This document shows positions 27,476 through 36,588 of a stretch of 64,000 nucleotides of DNA, piece after piece; the first letter of the stretch is position 1, and each line of letters begins with the position of its first letter. Position numbers and translations under genes: made by a program. The stretch comes from Candidatus Bathyarchaeota archaeon. Lineage in GTDB: Archaea > Thermoproteota > Bathyarchaeia > Bathyarchaeales > Bathycorpusculaceae. The stretch spans positions 1 through 64,000 of the forward strand of contig JAOZHZ010000019.1 of NCBI GenBank assembly GCA_026014615.1. The letters run 5' to 3'. Under the pieces are notes generated by a model, which saw only the letters and a list, made by a program, of their open reading frames with translations, ran no database searches and was not told the DNA's origin.

Positions 27476-28624
27476 ATGAAACTGGATACCAAAAACCTGA
27501 AGCTCGAGGGAGTTAACAAAGGGGATATAGTTGATTTTAGCAAAGTTACGAATGTTGAGCAATTAAAGAATGCAATAGTAGAAAACTATGTTCTTTGTTG
27601 CAGGAAGTGTTTTTCGCATAGTGTGTGCAAATTTCGAGATTCTTCTGAGCCGCCTTGTCCTCTTCTTGAAAAGATAGTCCGCAATTATGTTGACATGAAT
27701 ATAAAGGCAGTAAACACAGCAAGTCAATGGGAACTTGAGGATTTTATTAAGTCAACAATACTATTGATTGACATTTTTGTTGATTTTATATCATGGCAAG
27801 GTATCTACGTTGATGAATGGTACAACTGGTATTTTGAAAGTATGCATCCGAGCTTAAATTCAACAATAGCCCATGGATTATTAGATAACATAGGTAAATT
27901 TCTGAGTAAATACAGAGTAGTTAAAACAGACCGCCTAATGCAATTCATTGTTTTAGTAGAAGGAAATTCCGAATATGCTGCTTTGCCGCCAATCCTCGCA
28001 AAATTAGGTGTATCAGGAATAAATTATAAAGGCAAAAACGCGGTCCGTTTCATCAATATGGAAGGGAAGGACAGACTCCAAAAAGAAAAGATACGCGATA
28101 ATCTGAAAAAATTTCGTGAAGATGGAGTGAGTTATTTCTTGGTTATTGATAATGACTCAAACGTGACCACATACATTAAAGACTTGGAAAGAGAAAATCT
28201 CCTAGACGACCAACACTGTTTGGTCTGGAAATACAAATTTGAGGATAATTTTCCTGTGGAGGCAATTCTCTCCGCTTTGGACGACGAAGTCAAAGGAATT
28301 GCCAAACGAATAGATGTTAATGAGCTTAAGAAATACAATTCCACTAGACATGATATTGCTAAGTCAATTGAATACTTAATGAACAAGGTAGGAATCCACT
28401 TTACTTTTAACGATTATAAGGTTTCAATTGCCAAGAAATTGAGTGACTTAGTTTGCAATGAAATAGATGAATCAATGATGGTGGGCGCAACATATGATGG
28501 ATTCAGAACCCCAAAAAGTAAAAGTTTTCCCGAATTCGTGGAAAGTTTAAAAATAATTGCTGAAGAAATGAACAAAGAAAGCACTGAATTTCATGTTGTA
28601 AAAAATAATAAAACCCCGAAATAG
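27476..28624 (+). CDS. Stand-alone TOPRIM (OLD-like) protein with N-terminal Cys cluster
   Basis: A 382-residue protein. Residues about 35-65 hold a cluster of Cys (CCRKCFSHSVCKF...CPLL) that may bind metal. Around residue 160 the sequence FIVLVEGNSEYAALP matches the conserved Glu motif of TOPRIM domains, and LVIDNDSN about 60 residues later fits the DxD motif, as in OLD-family nucleases. No ATPase domain is present on either side, unlike classical OLD proteins. A nuclease role in element defence or competition is an inference. Start ATG 27476 is preferred over TTG 27461. Confidence 0.6.
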   Translation: MKLDTKNLKLEGVNKGDIVDFSKVTNVEQLKNAIVENYVLCCRKCFSHSVCKFRDSSEPPCPLLEKIVRNYVDMNIKAVNTASQWELEDFIKSTILLIDIFVDFISWQGIYVDEWYNWYFESMHPSLNSTIAHGLLDNIGKFLSKYRVVKTDRLMQFIVLVEGNSEYAALPPILAKLGVSGINYKGKNAVRFINMEGKDRLQKEKIRDNLKKFREDGVSYFLVIDNDSNVTTYIKDLERENLLDDQHCLVWKYKFEDNFPVEAILSALDDEVKGIAKRIDVNELKKYNSTRHDIAKSIEYLMNKVGIHFTFNDYKVSIAKKLSDLVCNEIDESMMVGATYDGFRTPKSKSFPEFVESLKIIAEEMNKESTEFHVVKNNKTPK

Positions 28625-28667
28625 AGGCTTAACTTTTATTACTTTCCTAAAAAGATTAAAGAGAAAA

Positions 28668-29516
28668 TTATTTTGGTTTTTTGAATATTTGGTAGCCTTC
28701 TATTTCTGTGAATTTGGTGAAGCCTGCTTCGGTGAGGTCGCATATTTCTTTTAGTGTTGTTGGTGTGCCGAGTTGTACGGTTCTTGAGATGTATTCATCG
28801 TTTGAAAAGTTTATCAGGTGTGTATAGATTAAGGTGTGTTCGATGCGTTTATGCCCCATTTGTTGTTTAACTAACAGAATGTCTTTAGTTTTTGCGTAGA
28901 GCATTGTTGCGAAGTAGTGCCTTAAGTCGTATAATCTATATTTTATGAGTTCTGGTCGGTTTAGTTTTTTTGCTGTGCTGTTTCTGCCTCTTGTCCATGC
29001 TCTGCATTGGTCATGGGGTGCTGGAAAAAGGGTTTTGCTTGTGTTTTTTGTGATATATGTTTTAAGTAGTGCTAAGGTTGAATCTGTAAGTTTTAGGATT
29101 CGTGGATTTCCTCTTTTACATGCTTTGGCGTTTATGGTGCCTTTTTCTAAGTCTATGTTTTTTAGTGTGCTTCTGTGTAGCTCTATTGGTCGTAATCCTG
29201 TTTCTTTAAGAATGGTAAATATAGTTGCCCATTTTCTGTGGAATGACGATATTATTATGTTTGCTTCTTCGTTGCTTGGTACGTTTGGTAATCTCTCTTC
29301 TTTTTGAAAATAGGGTATATCCCAGTTTAGTCCAGTGTGTGTAACATAGCGGTTATATGCCATCGCTAACCCTTCTTTGTATGCGTTGCTTGCTTCATAA
29401 TTGATTATGTAGTCTTTGCAGATTTGTGGGATTTCTAAGCAGGTGTTTCTGTCGAGAAATTTCAAGCGTCTAACTGTGCATATGATTGTGCCTTCGGCGT
29501 TTCCTTTGGCTTTCAT
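28668..29516 (-). CDS. int: Tyrosine site-specific integrase
   Basis: A 282-residue tyrosine recombinase. The N-terminal SAM-like core-binding domain is in residues 1-85. The catalytic domain shows the first Arg in LKETGLRPIELH, the second Arg/His in RLYDLRHYFATMLY, MGHKRIEHT, and the nucleophile Tyr in LIYTHL. The residue before DLRH is Tyr rather than His, common in archaeal integrases. The gene lies 53 bases from the tRNA-Leu 3' end and reads away from it, the usual layout for an element integrated into the 3' part of a tRNA. The gene appears intact, so excision may still be possible. Confidence 0.85.
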   Translation of the reverse strand: MKAKGNAEGTIICTVRRLKFLDRNTCLEIPQICKDYIINYEASNAYKEGLAMAYNRYVTHTGLNWDIPYFQKEERLPNVPSNEEANIIISSFHRKWATIFTILKETGLRPIELHRSTLKNIDLEKGTINAKACKRGNPRILKLTDSTLALLKTYITKNTSKTLFPAPHDQCRAWTRGRNSTAKKLNRPELIKYRLYDLRHYFATMLYAKTKDILLVKQQMGHKRIEHTLIYTHLINFSNDEYISRTVQLGTPTTLKEICDLTEAGFTKFTEIEGYQIFKKPK

Positions 29517-29569
29517 TGTTTGGGCTACGTTGAAGATTCTTTGGTTAAAAGTGCTATGGGTAGCTGTGA

Positions 29570-29597
29570 TGGTGCTGCGGGCAGGATTCGAACCTGC
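29570..29597 (-). repeat. Right attachment site within tRNA-Leu
   Basis: The 28-bp att core, comprising the T-arm, acceptor strand, discriminator and CCA of the tRNA-Leu gene. It is identical to 24485-24512, and the integrated element lies between the two copies. Confidence 0.9.
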
Positions 29598-29691
29598 GAA
29601 CCCCTACGGGAAAGGATGTCCCATCGGGCGCCTTAAGTCAAAGCGCGTGATCTTGAGTCCTTCACCTTTGACCTGGCTTGGTTACCGCAGC
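29570..29691 (-). tRNA. tRNA-Leu(CAA) with 34-nt intron
   Basis: On the minus strand the acceptor GCTGCGG (29691-29685) pairs with CCGCAGC and is followed by A and an encoded CCA. The D-arm is ACC/GGT and the anticodon stem AAGGA/TCCTT around the loop CTCAAGA, giving anticodon CAA. The intron, 29651-29618, sits at the canonical position 37/38. A long variable arm (CCC/GGG stem) and T-arm GCAGG/CCTGC complete a class II tRNA of 88 bases after splicing. The gene is the integration target of the adjacent element and is left functional. Confidence 0.93.
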
Positions 29692-30052
29692 ACAACGCTT
29701 GTGGGCTACAGACTTTTCGTTTTCTGTCTTATTAATCATTTGCCGCCCACATATGGTTCCAAGTAAAGTCAAACATTCCAAAAAGAAAAAGCATGATACA
29801 GCTACAGGCTGCCCCTAATTGCGAGCGGTAATCTGGTGTTTCTTGAAGCATTTTTGGGACGTCAACCATCAAAAAACCCGCTGAAAACGAGTGCTGCCTA
29901 CTTTTGCACTTCTTGTTCCAATTGCTGTTTTTCTTTTAAATCCATAGACCAAAGGTTAGATTTAATACTAAGTTTTGAAAAAGGTTCATGTAACGTTAAG
30001 GTATTGAAAAAAAGCCTGAATGTGAAAAGGGACATTAAGTGGGGAATTAAAG
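29692..30052. other. Intergenic region upstream of surface protein
   Basis: No gene is supported. It contains AT-rich sequence with a possible TATA-like TTTAATAC near 29960, before the GTG start at 30053. Confidence 0.3.
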
Positions 30053-32419
30053 GTGAATTATCGAAAAGATTTTGGAAAACGTTCTGCGTTTGTAGTTTGT
30101 TTGCTTTGTTTTACTGCGATTCTTTCTCCTTTGTCAATGTTGGAGTCAGCTCACGGGATATCACAATCAACAAATGTTCACGGCATTGTTGTCGACGAAA
30201 ATGGTGTCGGTTTAAGTGACGTTAAGGTTGAAGTTTTCACCCTTGCAGGCGACTTTGTTACAGGTATTAAGACTAACTGGCAGGGAGAATTCGCAACGCC
30301 GCCCGTCGAATTCGGAACATATAATCTGCATTTAAACAAAGTGGGCTACGCCGAAGTCGTAAAAAAGGTCACCATTAACGTCTTTGGGCAACGGCTTGGC
30401 GAAACAGTTATGTCACCCGCATTAAGCTTATCTGCGTCAACTCTGAGCGTGGTAACCCATCCAGGGCTACAGGTTGCGCTGCCGTTTACCGCAACCTATT
30501 CTGGGGAAGGAAATGAAATTGTAGAGTTTTCTGTATCCGCTCCAGAGGAACTGTCGCCAAGACTTTTGCAAGGCTCAAACGAAATCATCCAACTTGAACT
30601 AACTTCTGGACAGAGTTTGTCGCTTCAGATAGAACTTACAGTTCCATCAACGGTGCCTCATGATACCAGCTACACAGTTTCAGTAACGGCTTATGGAACA
30701 GGACAAGCTTCTAAGAACTTCACGGTGGTGGTACGAAGCCCAATAGCAGTGGACGTTGCGGTTTCGGGCAAAGTTGTAGATGAACTAAAACTTGGAATGG
30801 CGGGTGTGACTGTGGGCGTTTATTCTTCTTCAGATACCTTGGTTAAAAGTGTCGTGTCATCCTCAGACGGTTCTTTTAGCGTTAACCTACTTGGGGCTAA
30901 CACGTATTCATTAAAGTTTTCCAAAGATGGCTATGTTCCAGTCAGCACATCAGTTACCTTGAACGCTACAGATGCCGAAGTTGTGCTTAGTGACACCAGC
31001 TTAGCCAAGGTTTTGTGGTTAACTTCGTCTATTTCAGGCACCACAGCAAACCCTGGCGACAAGCTGACCTTGCCATTCATGCTAAGTAACGTGGGCTCAA
31101 CTATAGAATCTGTAAGTCTTTCAGCAAACGTTCCCGACGGATGGTCAGCGAAAGTCTTGGATGGAAGCAACCACGAAATCACAAGCACCGCTTTGACTTC
31201 AAGTTCCAACGTAAATCTGCAGTTAGATGTTCTTGTTCCGCTTGGAGCAGAAGGTGACTACAATTTAACACTTGCCGCCACAGGAAAAATAGCCACAACC
31301 TTAACCTTCAAAGTGCACGTTGGACTCACCAACGATTCAATACTGTTTTGTCAATTTCCCGGAAAATCAGTCTCACCAGGAGAAGCAGTCAAGTTTCAAA
31401 TGTCGTTGACAAACCCGTTCAGTGTTCCGATGCGTTTTGGACTATCTGTTCTTGATGTTCCTGCTAACTGGACGGTTCTGATTAAGAATGCTGGTGGCGA
31501 CTACGTAACCGAGGTAATTCTTGGTGCCAACGAAGTCGCAGAAGTAGTGGTGGAATTGAAGTGTCCGCCTTCAACAGCCACCAACAAAACCTATGACATG
31601 TCATTTGTCGCCGAGGCAGTAAACCAGAACGTAACTGACAGTGTACCCGTCGCCGTAACAGTGACGGAGCTGGCAAGTGAAATTGCTTTGACGGTGAGGC
31701 TTCCTGAAGTTGCCATTGAAGCTGGGAACTCTGTGAGTTACCCCATTGCAGTTTCGAATTCTGGAGTTGTCGACCGTTTTCTGTTGCTGTCTATTGAGCC
31801 ACCCGCAAACTGGAAAACGGCTTTCAAGTTAGGAGGCGTTGAAGTCACTAAGCTTTACCTTATGGGGGGTAACACTTCAGAACTAACCGTTGACGTTACT
31901 CCGCCCAGCAGCGTTGCCCTCAACACCTACACGTTTCCAATTTACCTTAAATCGGAAAGTGGAATAATTCTGGCGCAGGCAAACCTAACCACCACAATAG
32001 TTGGCTCCTATAACCTCGGTTTATCGCTGTCGACTTATATGACCACCGCAAACAGCGGAGAATCCGCCACCTTCACCGCCACCGTCACGAACATGGGCTA
32101 CACGACCTTAACAGGCATTAGAATGAATATCACCCTTCCCGTAGAAGACTGGTCAGTCTCGTTTACCCCCGTGCAGGTAAATACCCTCGGACCAAGGGAA
32201 TCCGCTTCGTTTAATGTCGTTGTGAAAACAACTGAAAACACGGTTTCAGGAGATTACATGGTAACTGTGAAGGGTGAAAGCGACCAGATGGGTTCTGGAC
32301 AAAACCAAGTTCGACTCACGGTTTCTGCCTCAACCTCTTGGGGACTGTACGGCATAGGCATAGCTGTCGCCTTCATCGGCTTGCTCGTGGTGGTCTTCTG
32401 GAAATTTAAGCGGAGGTAA
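30053..32419 (+). CDS. Secreted NEW3/carboxypeptidase-regulatory domain protein with C-terminal anchor
   Basis: A 788-residue surface protein. The signal peptide covers about residues 8-33 (FVVCLLCFTAILSPLSMLES). Two carboxypeptidase-regulatory-like beta domains follow (VHGIVVDENGVGLSDVKVEV and VSGKVVDELKLGMAGVTV). Several NEW3/CARDB-type immunoglobulin-like repeats come next, with the recurrent pattern of membrane-transport accessory proteins (SVSPGEAVKFQMSLTNPF). One transmembrane helix near residues 765-784 ends in KFKRR. It is first in a unit with an ABC-2 ATPase and permease, a recurring archaeal arrangement in which the exposed protein is thought to assist export; the substrate is unknown. 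GTG start. Confidence 0.78.
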   Translation: MNYRKDFGKRSAFVVCLLCFTAILSPLSMLESAHGISQSTNVHGIVVDENGVGLSDVKVEVFTLAGDFVTGIKTNWQGEFATPPVEFGTYNLHLNKVGYAEVVKKVTINVFGQRLGETVMSPALSLSASTLSVVTHPGLQVALPFTATYSGEGNEIVEFSVSAPEELSPRLLQGSNEIIQLELTSGQSLSLQIELTVPSTVPHDTSYTVSVTAYGTGQASKNFTVVVRSPIAVDVAVSGKVVDELKLGMAGVTVGVYSSSDTLVKSVVSSSDGSFSVNLLGANTYSLKFSKDGYVPVSTSVTLNATDAEVVLSDTSLAKVLWLTSSISGTTANPGDKLTLPFMLSNVGSTIESVSLSANVPDGWSAKVLDGSNHEITSTALTSSSNVNLQLDVLVPLGAEGDYNLTLAATGKIATTLTFKVHVGLTNDSILFCQFPGKSVSPGEAVKFQMSLTNPFSVPMRFGLSVLDVPANWTVLIKNAGGDYVTEVILGANEVAEVVVELKCPPSTATNKTYDMSFVAEAVNQNVTDSVPVAVTVTELASEIALTVRLPEVAIEAGNSVSYPIAVSNSGVVDRFLLLSIEPPANWKTAFKLGGVEVTKLYLMGGNTSELTVDVTPPSSVALNTYTFPIYLKSESGIILAQANLTTTIVGSYNLGLSLSTYMTTANSGESATFTATVTNMGYTTLTGIRMNITLPVEDWSVSFTPVQVNTLGPRESASFNVVVKTTENTVSGDYMVTVKGESDQMGSGQNQVRLTVSASTSWGLYGIGIAVAFIGLLVVVFWKFKRR

Positions 32420-32424
32420 CACAA

Positions 32425-33363
32425 GTGTCCGAGCCAATGATAGAAACCCGCCAGCTAACAAAACAATACGGCACCTTCAAAGCAGTTGATAAACTAGACC
32501 TATGCGTCAACAAAGGCGAAATCGTGGGCTTTCTAGGACAAAACGGCGCAGGAAAAACCACCACCCTACTCATGCTTATGGGCTTGTCCATTCCTACCTC
32601 AGGGTCAGCCACAGTGGCAGGCTACGACGTCGTTAAAGACTCCCGAAATGTGCGCAGGGTGACAGGACTTCTTCCCGAAGGCGCAGGCTACTACGAAGAC
32701 CTCACCGCAAAACAGAACCTAGATTACGTCTGCCGATTAAATGATATACCGAGCCTTGAAATTGCGCCCTGCGTCACGAGGGTTCTTGAGTCTGTGGGGC
32801 TTTCGCAGTGGGCAGATACGAAGGTGGAAAAGTTTTCTCGAGGCATGAAACAGCGGCTGGGCATTGCGGAGGTGCTGGTTAAGCAGCCTAAAGTCGCTTT
32901 CTTTGATGAACCGACAATTGGTTTGGATCCTAAAGGTACTAAAGAAGTCCGGGATATGCTACTTAAACTCAACAAAGAATACGGTCTTACCATCCTTTTG
33001 TCATCTCATCTGTTGCATGATGTGCAGCAAACCTGCCAAAAAGTGCTAATTATACGCAAAGGCAAACTCATCGCTGCCGACACCATCGAAAACCTATCCA
33101 ATAAATTGCGTCAAGGTCAGAACATGATCATTGAGTTTGAGTTAACACAGGTAAGCCCTGATTTGATTCACGAACTTGAAGCCATAAATGGGGTAACGTC
33201 GGTTCAAGAAGAAAACCATAGGTTATACGTAAACATGGTTGAAAACATGGCAAGAGAAGTCTCCGAAACCATCGCCAAGCATAAGGCGACTATTCTTTTG
33301 ATGAAACCCAAAGAGCACAGCCTTGAAGAAGTGTTTCTCAAGTACTACGAGGAGGAGGACTAA
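32425..33363 (+). CDS. ABC-2 type transporter ATPase
   Basis: A 312-residue ATPase with Walker A GQNGAGKTT, signature FSRGMKQR, Walker B VAFFDEPTIGLDP and H-loop SSHLLHD. The C-terminal 90 residues form the usual accessory domain of this class. GTG start after GGAGGT, five bases past the surface-protein stop. It is followed two bases later by the permease, so the three genes form one operon. Confidence 0.88.
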   Translation: MSEPMIETRQLTKQYGTFKAVDKLDLCVNKGEIVGFLGQNGAGKTTTLLMLMGLSIPTSGSATVAGYDVVKDSRNVRRVTGLLPEGAGYYEDLTAKQNLDYVCRLNDIPSLEIAPCVTRVLESVGLSQWADTKVEKFSRGMKQRLGIAEVLVKQPKVAFFDEPTIGLDPKGTKEVRDMLLKLNKEYGLTILLSSHLLHDVQQTCQKVLIIRKGKLIAADTIENLSNKLRQGQNMIIEFELTQVSPDLIHELEAINGVTSVQEENHRLYVNMVENMAREVSETIAKHKATILLMKPKEHSLEEVFLKYYEEED

Positions 33364-33365
33364 AC

Positions 33366-34355
33366 ATGGCAAACTACCTCACGGTGTGCCGAAAAGAACT
33401 TGCCGACCATCTGGGAAGCAAACGTTACCTCGTACTGCTACTTCTGATTGTTTGCTTATCAGCGGTAACAGCGTATCAAGGTGCCACCGCCCTGAAAAGC
33501 AGTTACGCCACAAGTTCGAACATAGGGTTTATGGAAATGTTCTCAGGAGCACTAGGCAGTGGTTTCTCATTTAGCTATCTAATGATCTACTTTGGTCCAA
33601 TTATTGGGTTATCCTTGGGCTTTGACGCCATAAACAAAGAACGCTCAAGCGGTAGTCTTTCCGTTTTGCTTTCTCAGCCAATATTCAGGGATGCCATCAT
33701 AAATGGGAAATTCCTTGCGGGTCTCGGTGCCCTTTCCCTGATGGTGACAAGTACTGTGGGTATAATGGTTGGCTTGGCAATTCCTATTGTTGGGTTTGGG
33801 CCAACACTTGCAGAAGTCTCTAGAATACTCCTCTTTACCCTGCTGACTATACTTTACTTGGGCTTTTGGCTTGCACTCAGCTTGCTGTTCTCAACCGCAA
33901 TCAAAAAGACAGCAACCGCGATTATTGCAACCATTTTCACGTGGATTTTCTTCACCTTTGTACTCACAATCGTCGCCTCCCTGATTGCAACCGCAGTTGT
34001 GCCCGTCCAGTACCCGCAGGCATTTGCCGCGCCGGTGCAGGTTTCAGGAGACCAAGGCTTCGTGATGCCTGACCAATCCCAAACACAGTTGTACTTGCAG
34101 AGCATTCAAGACAGGTACACGCTTCAGAACACCATTCAAAGCATCTCACCTTCATATCTTTACACCCAAGCCTCCAACACTATCCTTACGGGTGTGAACA
34201 CAAACACCATCATTTTCTCATCATCGGGTATGCAACCCAGCCAAGACGTTTCATCCTGTTGGCCGCAAGTGGTGGCGTTAGCCGTTGGCATGGTCATATG
34301 CTTCGCTGGATCGTATATGTTGTTCTTGCGCCGAGAAATCCGAGCAGGAGGATAA
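33366..34355 (+). CDS. ABC-2 type transporter permease
   Basis: A 329-residue membrane protein with six predicted helices. The amphipathic start (VCRKELADHLGSKRYLVLLL) and the motif KERSSGSLSVLLSQPIFRD are typical of ABC-2 permeases of the NosY/YhaP group. A large extracytoplasmic loop lies between about residues 210 and 295. It has GGAGG in front of ATG 33366. It partners the ATPase just upstream. Confidence 0.85.
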   Translation: MANYLTVCRKELADHLGSKRYLVLLLLIVCLSAVTAYQGATALKSSYATSSNIGFMEMFSGALGSGFSFSYLMIYFGPIIGLSLGFDAINKERSSGSLSVLLSQPIFRDAIINGKFLAGLGALSLMVTSTVGIMVGLAIPIVGFGPTLAEVSRILLFTLLTILYLGFWLALSLLFSTAIKKTATAIIATIFTWIFFTFVLTIVASLIATAVVPVQYPQAFAAPVQVSGDQGFVMPDQSQTQLYLQSIQDRYTLQNTIQSISPSYLYTQASNTILTGVNTNTIIFSSSGMQPSQDVSSCWPQVVALAVGMVICFAGSYMLFLRREIRAGG

Positions 34356-34412
34356 ACAAAAACCACATTTTTCTAAATCCCTTTTCCACCATTTTTTCAC
34401 GTAACAACCATA

Positions 34413-34439
34413 AGTGACCCCTATACGCCCTTGGTCACT
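34413..34439. promoter_or_regulatory. Inverted repeat upstream of fprA
   Basis: A perfect 7-bp inverted repeat, AGTGACC at 34413-34419 and GGTCACT at 34433-34439, with a 13-base spacer. It is followed by ATTTTTG and lies 57 bases after the permease stop and 93 before fprA. It may act as a stem-loop ending the upstream operon or as an operator for the oxygen-response gene downstream. Confidence 0.35.
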
Positions 34440-34531
34440 ATTTTTGCTGGATACATTCGCGCGCCTTAAATCAGTAAAAGGTTAAATCGGTTAACTGTTT
34501 TAACAAATTGCATTCTTGCAGGTTATCTTGT

Positions 34532-35764
34532 ATGACTAACAGTAATAAGCCCCTTCCCATATGCCCCGACGTCCATTGGGTGGGCGCCAACGACACTGAA
34601 ACCCCACTTTTTGAGGGACTCTGGAGCATACCCGAAGGCGTCTCCTACAACTCCTACCTCGTACGCGGATCAGAGAAAACTGCCCTCATCGACTCGGTAC
34701 ACGAAAAGAAAGCCCAAGAACACTTTGACAAAATCAGCAGCCTAACTGACCTCTCCAAAATCGACTACCTCATCATCAACCACATGGAACCAGACCACAC
34801 CAGCGCCATCCCCCAACTCCTAAAAAAAGCCCCCAACACCAAACTGGTGTTCACCCCAATCGCGCAGGTCATATTCAAAAAATTCTACGGCACCAACCCC
34901 GACGCAGTCCTCGTAAAGGGCGATGACATGAAGCTTTCACTTGGCAACAAAACGCTCAAGTTCCTGCAGACGCCTTGGCTGCACTGGCCCGAAACCATGA
35001 CCACCTACCTGCCTGAAGACAAAATCCTGTTCTGCTGCGACACGTTCGGCTCCTTCAAGAAACTGCCCGACGGCGCTATCTTGGAATCCGACATATACAT
35101 GAACAAACAGAACATCTGTGAATGCTCCCAGAAGTATTTCGCTTCGGTTTTTAATGGGCAGCGGGATTGGGTTCTGAAGGCTATAGAGAAATTTGACGCG
35201 TTGAAGCTGGAGGTTGAGGTTTTGGCGCCCAGCCACGGACCTGTCTACACCGCCAGTGTCGAGCAAACGTTGCGGCAGTGGGCGGACTGGAGCAAAGGAA
35301 GCTGCAAGAAGACGGTTGTGATCGCTTATGGCTCCATGTACGGGATGACAGCCAAATGCCTCGGTGCCCTTGAAGAAGGTGTCAAAGAAGCAGGCGGCAC
35401 CGTTCAAGCGTTCAACCTGTCCGAAGTTGACCCCGTGGACGCCTTAACCGCCCTCGTGGAGGCGCCCGCCTTAATTGTTGGCGCCCCTACTTACGAGCAC
35501 GAAGTGTTTCCTAAGGTGGCGGACTTTGTGAACTTGCTTCGGGTTAAAAAGTTCTCCAACCGATGCGCAACCACGTTTGGAAGTTTTAGCGGGAGCGGTG
35601 AAGCCACCCGCAAATTATCCGCGGAACTTACTGAGTTGGGTTTTGAAGTGGTCGGCAAGCCCCTTCCCGGCTACGGCAGCCCAACAGAAGCAGACTTAGA
35701 GAAAGTCAAGGAGCTGGGCAAATCGCTCGCGGAACGGACCTTCTCCAAGTACAACGCAGTCTAA
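34532..35764 (+). CDS. fprA: FprA-type flavo-diiron protein (A-type flavoprotein, oxygen reductase)
   Basis: A 410-residue two-domain protein. The N-terminal metallo-beta-lactamase-like domain carries the diiron ligands HMEPDH near residue 83, CDTFGSF near 168 and SHGP near 230. The C-terminal flavodoxin domain binds FMN (VIAYGSMYGMTAKC and APTYEHE). In methanogens FprA reduces oxygen to water with F420H2. In others the donor is rubredoxin, and some relatives reduce nitric oxide. It protects anaerobes from oxygen. ATG 34532 is used; TTG 34508 would add eight residues without homology. It appears to be a single-gene unit. Confidence 0.88.
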   Translation: MTNSNKPLPICPDVHWVGANDTETPLFEGLWSIPEGVSYNSYLVRGSEKTALIDSVHEKKAQEHFDKISSLTDLSKIDYLIINHMEPDHTSAIPQLLKKAPNTKLVFTPIAQVIFKKFYGTNPDAVLVKGDDMKLSLGNKTLKFLQTPWLHWPETMTTYLPEDKILFCCDTFGSFKKLPDGAILESDIYMNKQNICECSQKYFASVFNGQRDWVLKAIEKFDALKLEVEVLAPSHGPVYTASVEQTLRQWADWSKGSCKKTVVIAYGSMYGMTAKCLGALEEGVKEAGGTVQAFNLSEVDPVDALTALVEAPALIVGAPTYEHEVFPKVADFVNLLRVKKFSNRCATTFGSFSGSGEATRKLSAELTELGFEVVGKPLPGYGSPTEADLEKVKELGKSLAERTFSKYNAV

Positions 35765-35903
35765 AAGTTGTTGCTGCCAACAATAAAACACGCCGCTTTG
35801 AATTTAGATCAAACAACAGCTACGTTATGTTTTGCATCGCTCATTTTGGCGAGAACTCAGTTACTAATAGCCAAATTCTGGCTTACTTGTCGATTTTAGG
35901 CAG

Positions 35904-35915
35904 AAAAATATAATA
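35904..35915 (+). promoter_or_regulatory. TATA-like promoter before candidate ncRNA
   Basis: AAAATATAATAG is an archaeal TATA-box match. A start 25-27 bases downstream falls near 35937, just before the structured region at 35948. Confidence 0.45.
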
Positions 35916-35947
35916 GGCTGCAGAATGCATTAACACCATCGTTTGAG

Positions 35948-36064
35948 GGGTGCGGTAAGCACACGCCTTTGGCTGCAAGCCTGCTTGCATCAGGATTCGT
36001 CATTGTACGCGTGTGGTGGACCTCGCCGAACCCTTTCTCCGACGGCGGCACTCAGATATTTTTT
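35948..36064 (+). ncRNA. Candidate structured ncRNA, three-way junction
   Basis: A GC-rich block in AT-rich intergenic DNA with several complementary segments that nest without conflict. The closing stem is GGGTGC (35948-35953) with GCACTC (36048-36053, one G-U). Inside it CACACGC (35960-35966) pairs with GCGTGTG (36009-36015) and encloses TGCAAG/CTTGCA (35974-35979 and 35984-35989). A separate hairpin is CGCCG/CGGCG (36024-36028 and 36043-36047). A TATA-like box lies about 40 bases upstream and a run of T at 36059-36064 follows. It does not match tRNA, 5S, SRP or RNase P RNA as I know them. Function is unknown. Confidence 0.45.
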
Positions 36065-36230
36065 CTCCAGCCTTTTACTAATGGTGCCTGTCTACACAGA
36101 CAAGCTTTCCAACTCCTTATTTGGAGTCAACCCTAATAAATCTTTGCTATTTTGCTGTTATAATAGCACTCAGCAACACCACGTTCTTTAATTTAATGTG
36201 CATATTTTGAAAACAAATTTCGTAATTTAA

Positions 36231-36331
36231 TTCGGTTTGCTTGATGGTTGCCCTCATAAAATCTAAAAAAACGTGCCCGCAAAGACACTCACTAATTTAA
36301 AAATAAAATGATTTCGACAATACTTCGAAAA
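36231..36331. repeat. 101-bp perfect direct repeat, copy A
   Basis: Identical base for base to 36589-36689; the copies are 358 bases apart start to start. It begins with TTCGGTTTGCTTG and ends with TTCGAAAA. It lies in non-coding DNA downstream of the pepF gene. Confidence 0.9.
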
Positions 36332-36588
36332 TAACCACAGTTTATTCCATAAAAATACCATTACTTTTAAAAATCGAAATTAACCGAATAGAATACTTTC
36401 GCAAATCAGACAGATGCTCCATATGCACGTTTTGTGATATGTTACGGAAATAACCAACTAAAATTCTCGAACAGAATTTATCGCATATTCGAAAACATTC
36501 AATAAAAAAACAACGAAATAAGGCTATTTTTGAAAAAGCGCCAAAATTTTAACCCAGATTTACTTTTATATAATTCTTTATTATGCTC

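Larger units (their letters stand above)
24485..29597. mobile_element. Integrated plasmid/virus-like element in tRNA-Leu, about 5.1 kb
   Basis: Exact 28-bp direct repeats bound the region at 24485-24512 and 29570-29597. The right one is the 3' end of a complete tRNA-Leu gene and the left one a stranded copy of it. A tyrosine integrase gene sits next to the tRNA. The cargo is an HUH replication initiator, two small unknown genes overlapping or abutting it, a TOPRIM protein and an integrase-like protein. Gene density, divergent arrangement and rolling-circle Rep fit a small archaeal plasmid or virus. No capsid, ATPase or conjugation gene is recognisable. Confidence 0.85.

Noticed and set aside
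35948-36053. 5S rRNA or tRNA
   Set aside because: The three-way fold is reminiscent, but no 5S consensus loops, T-loop sequence or CCA end is present.
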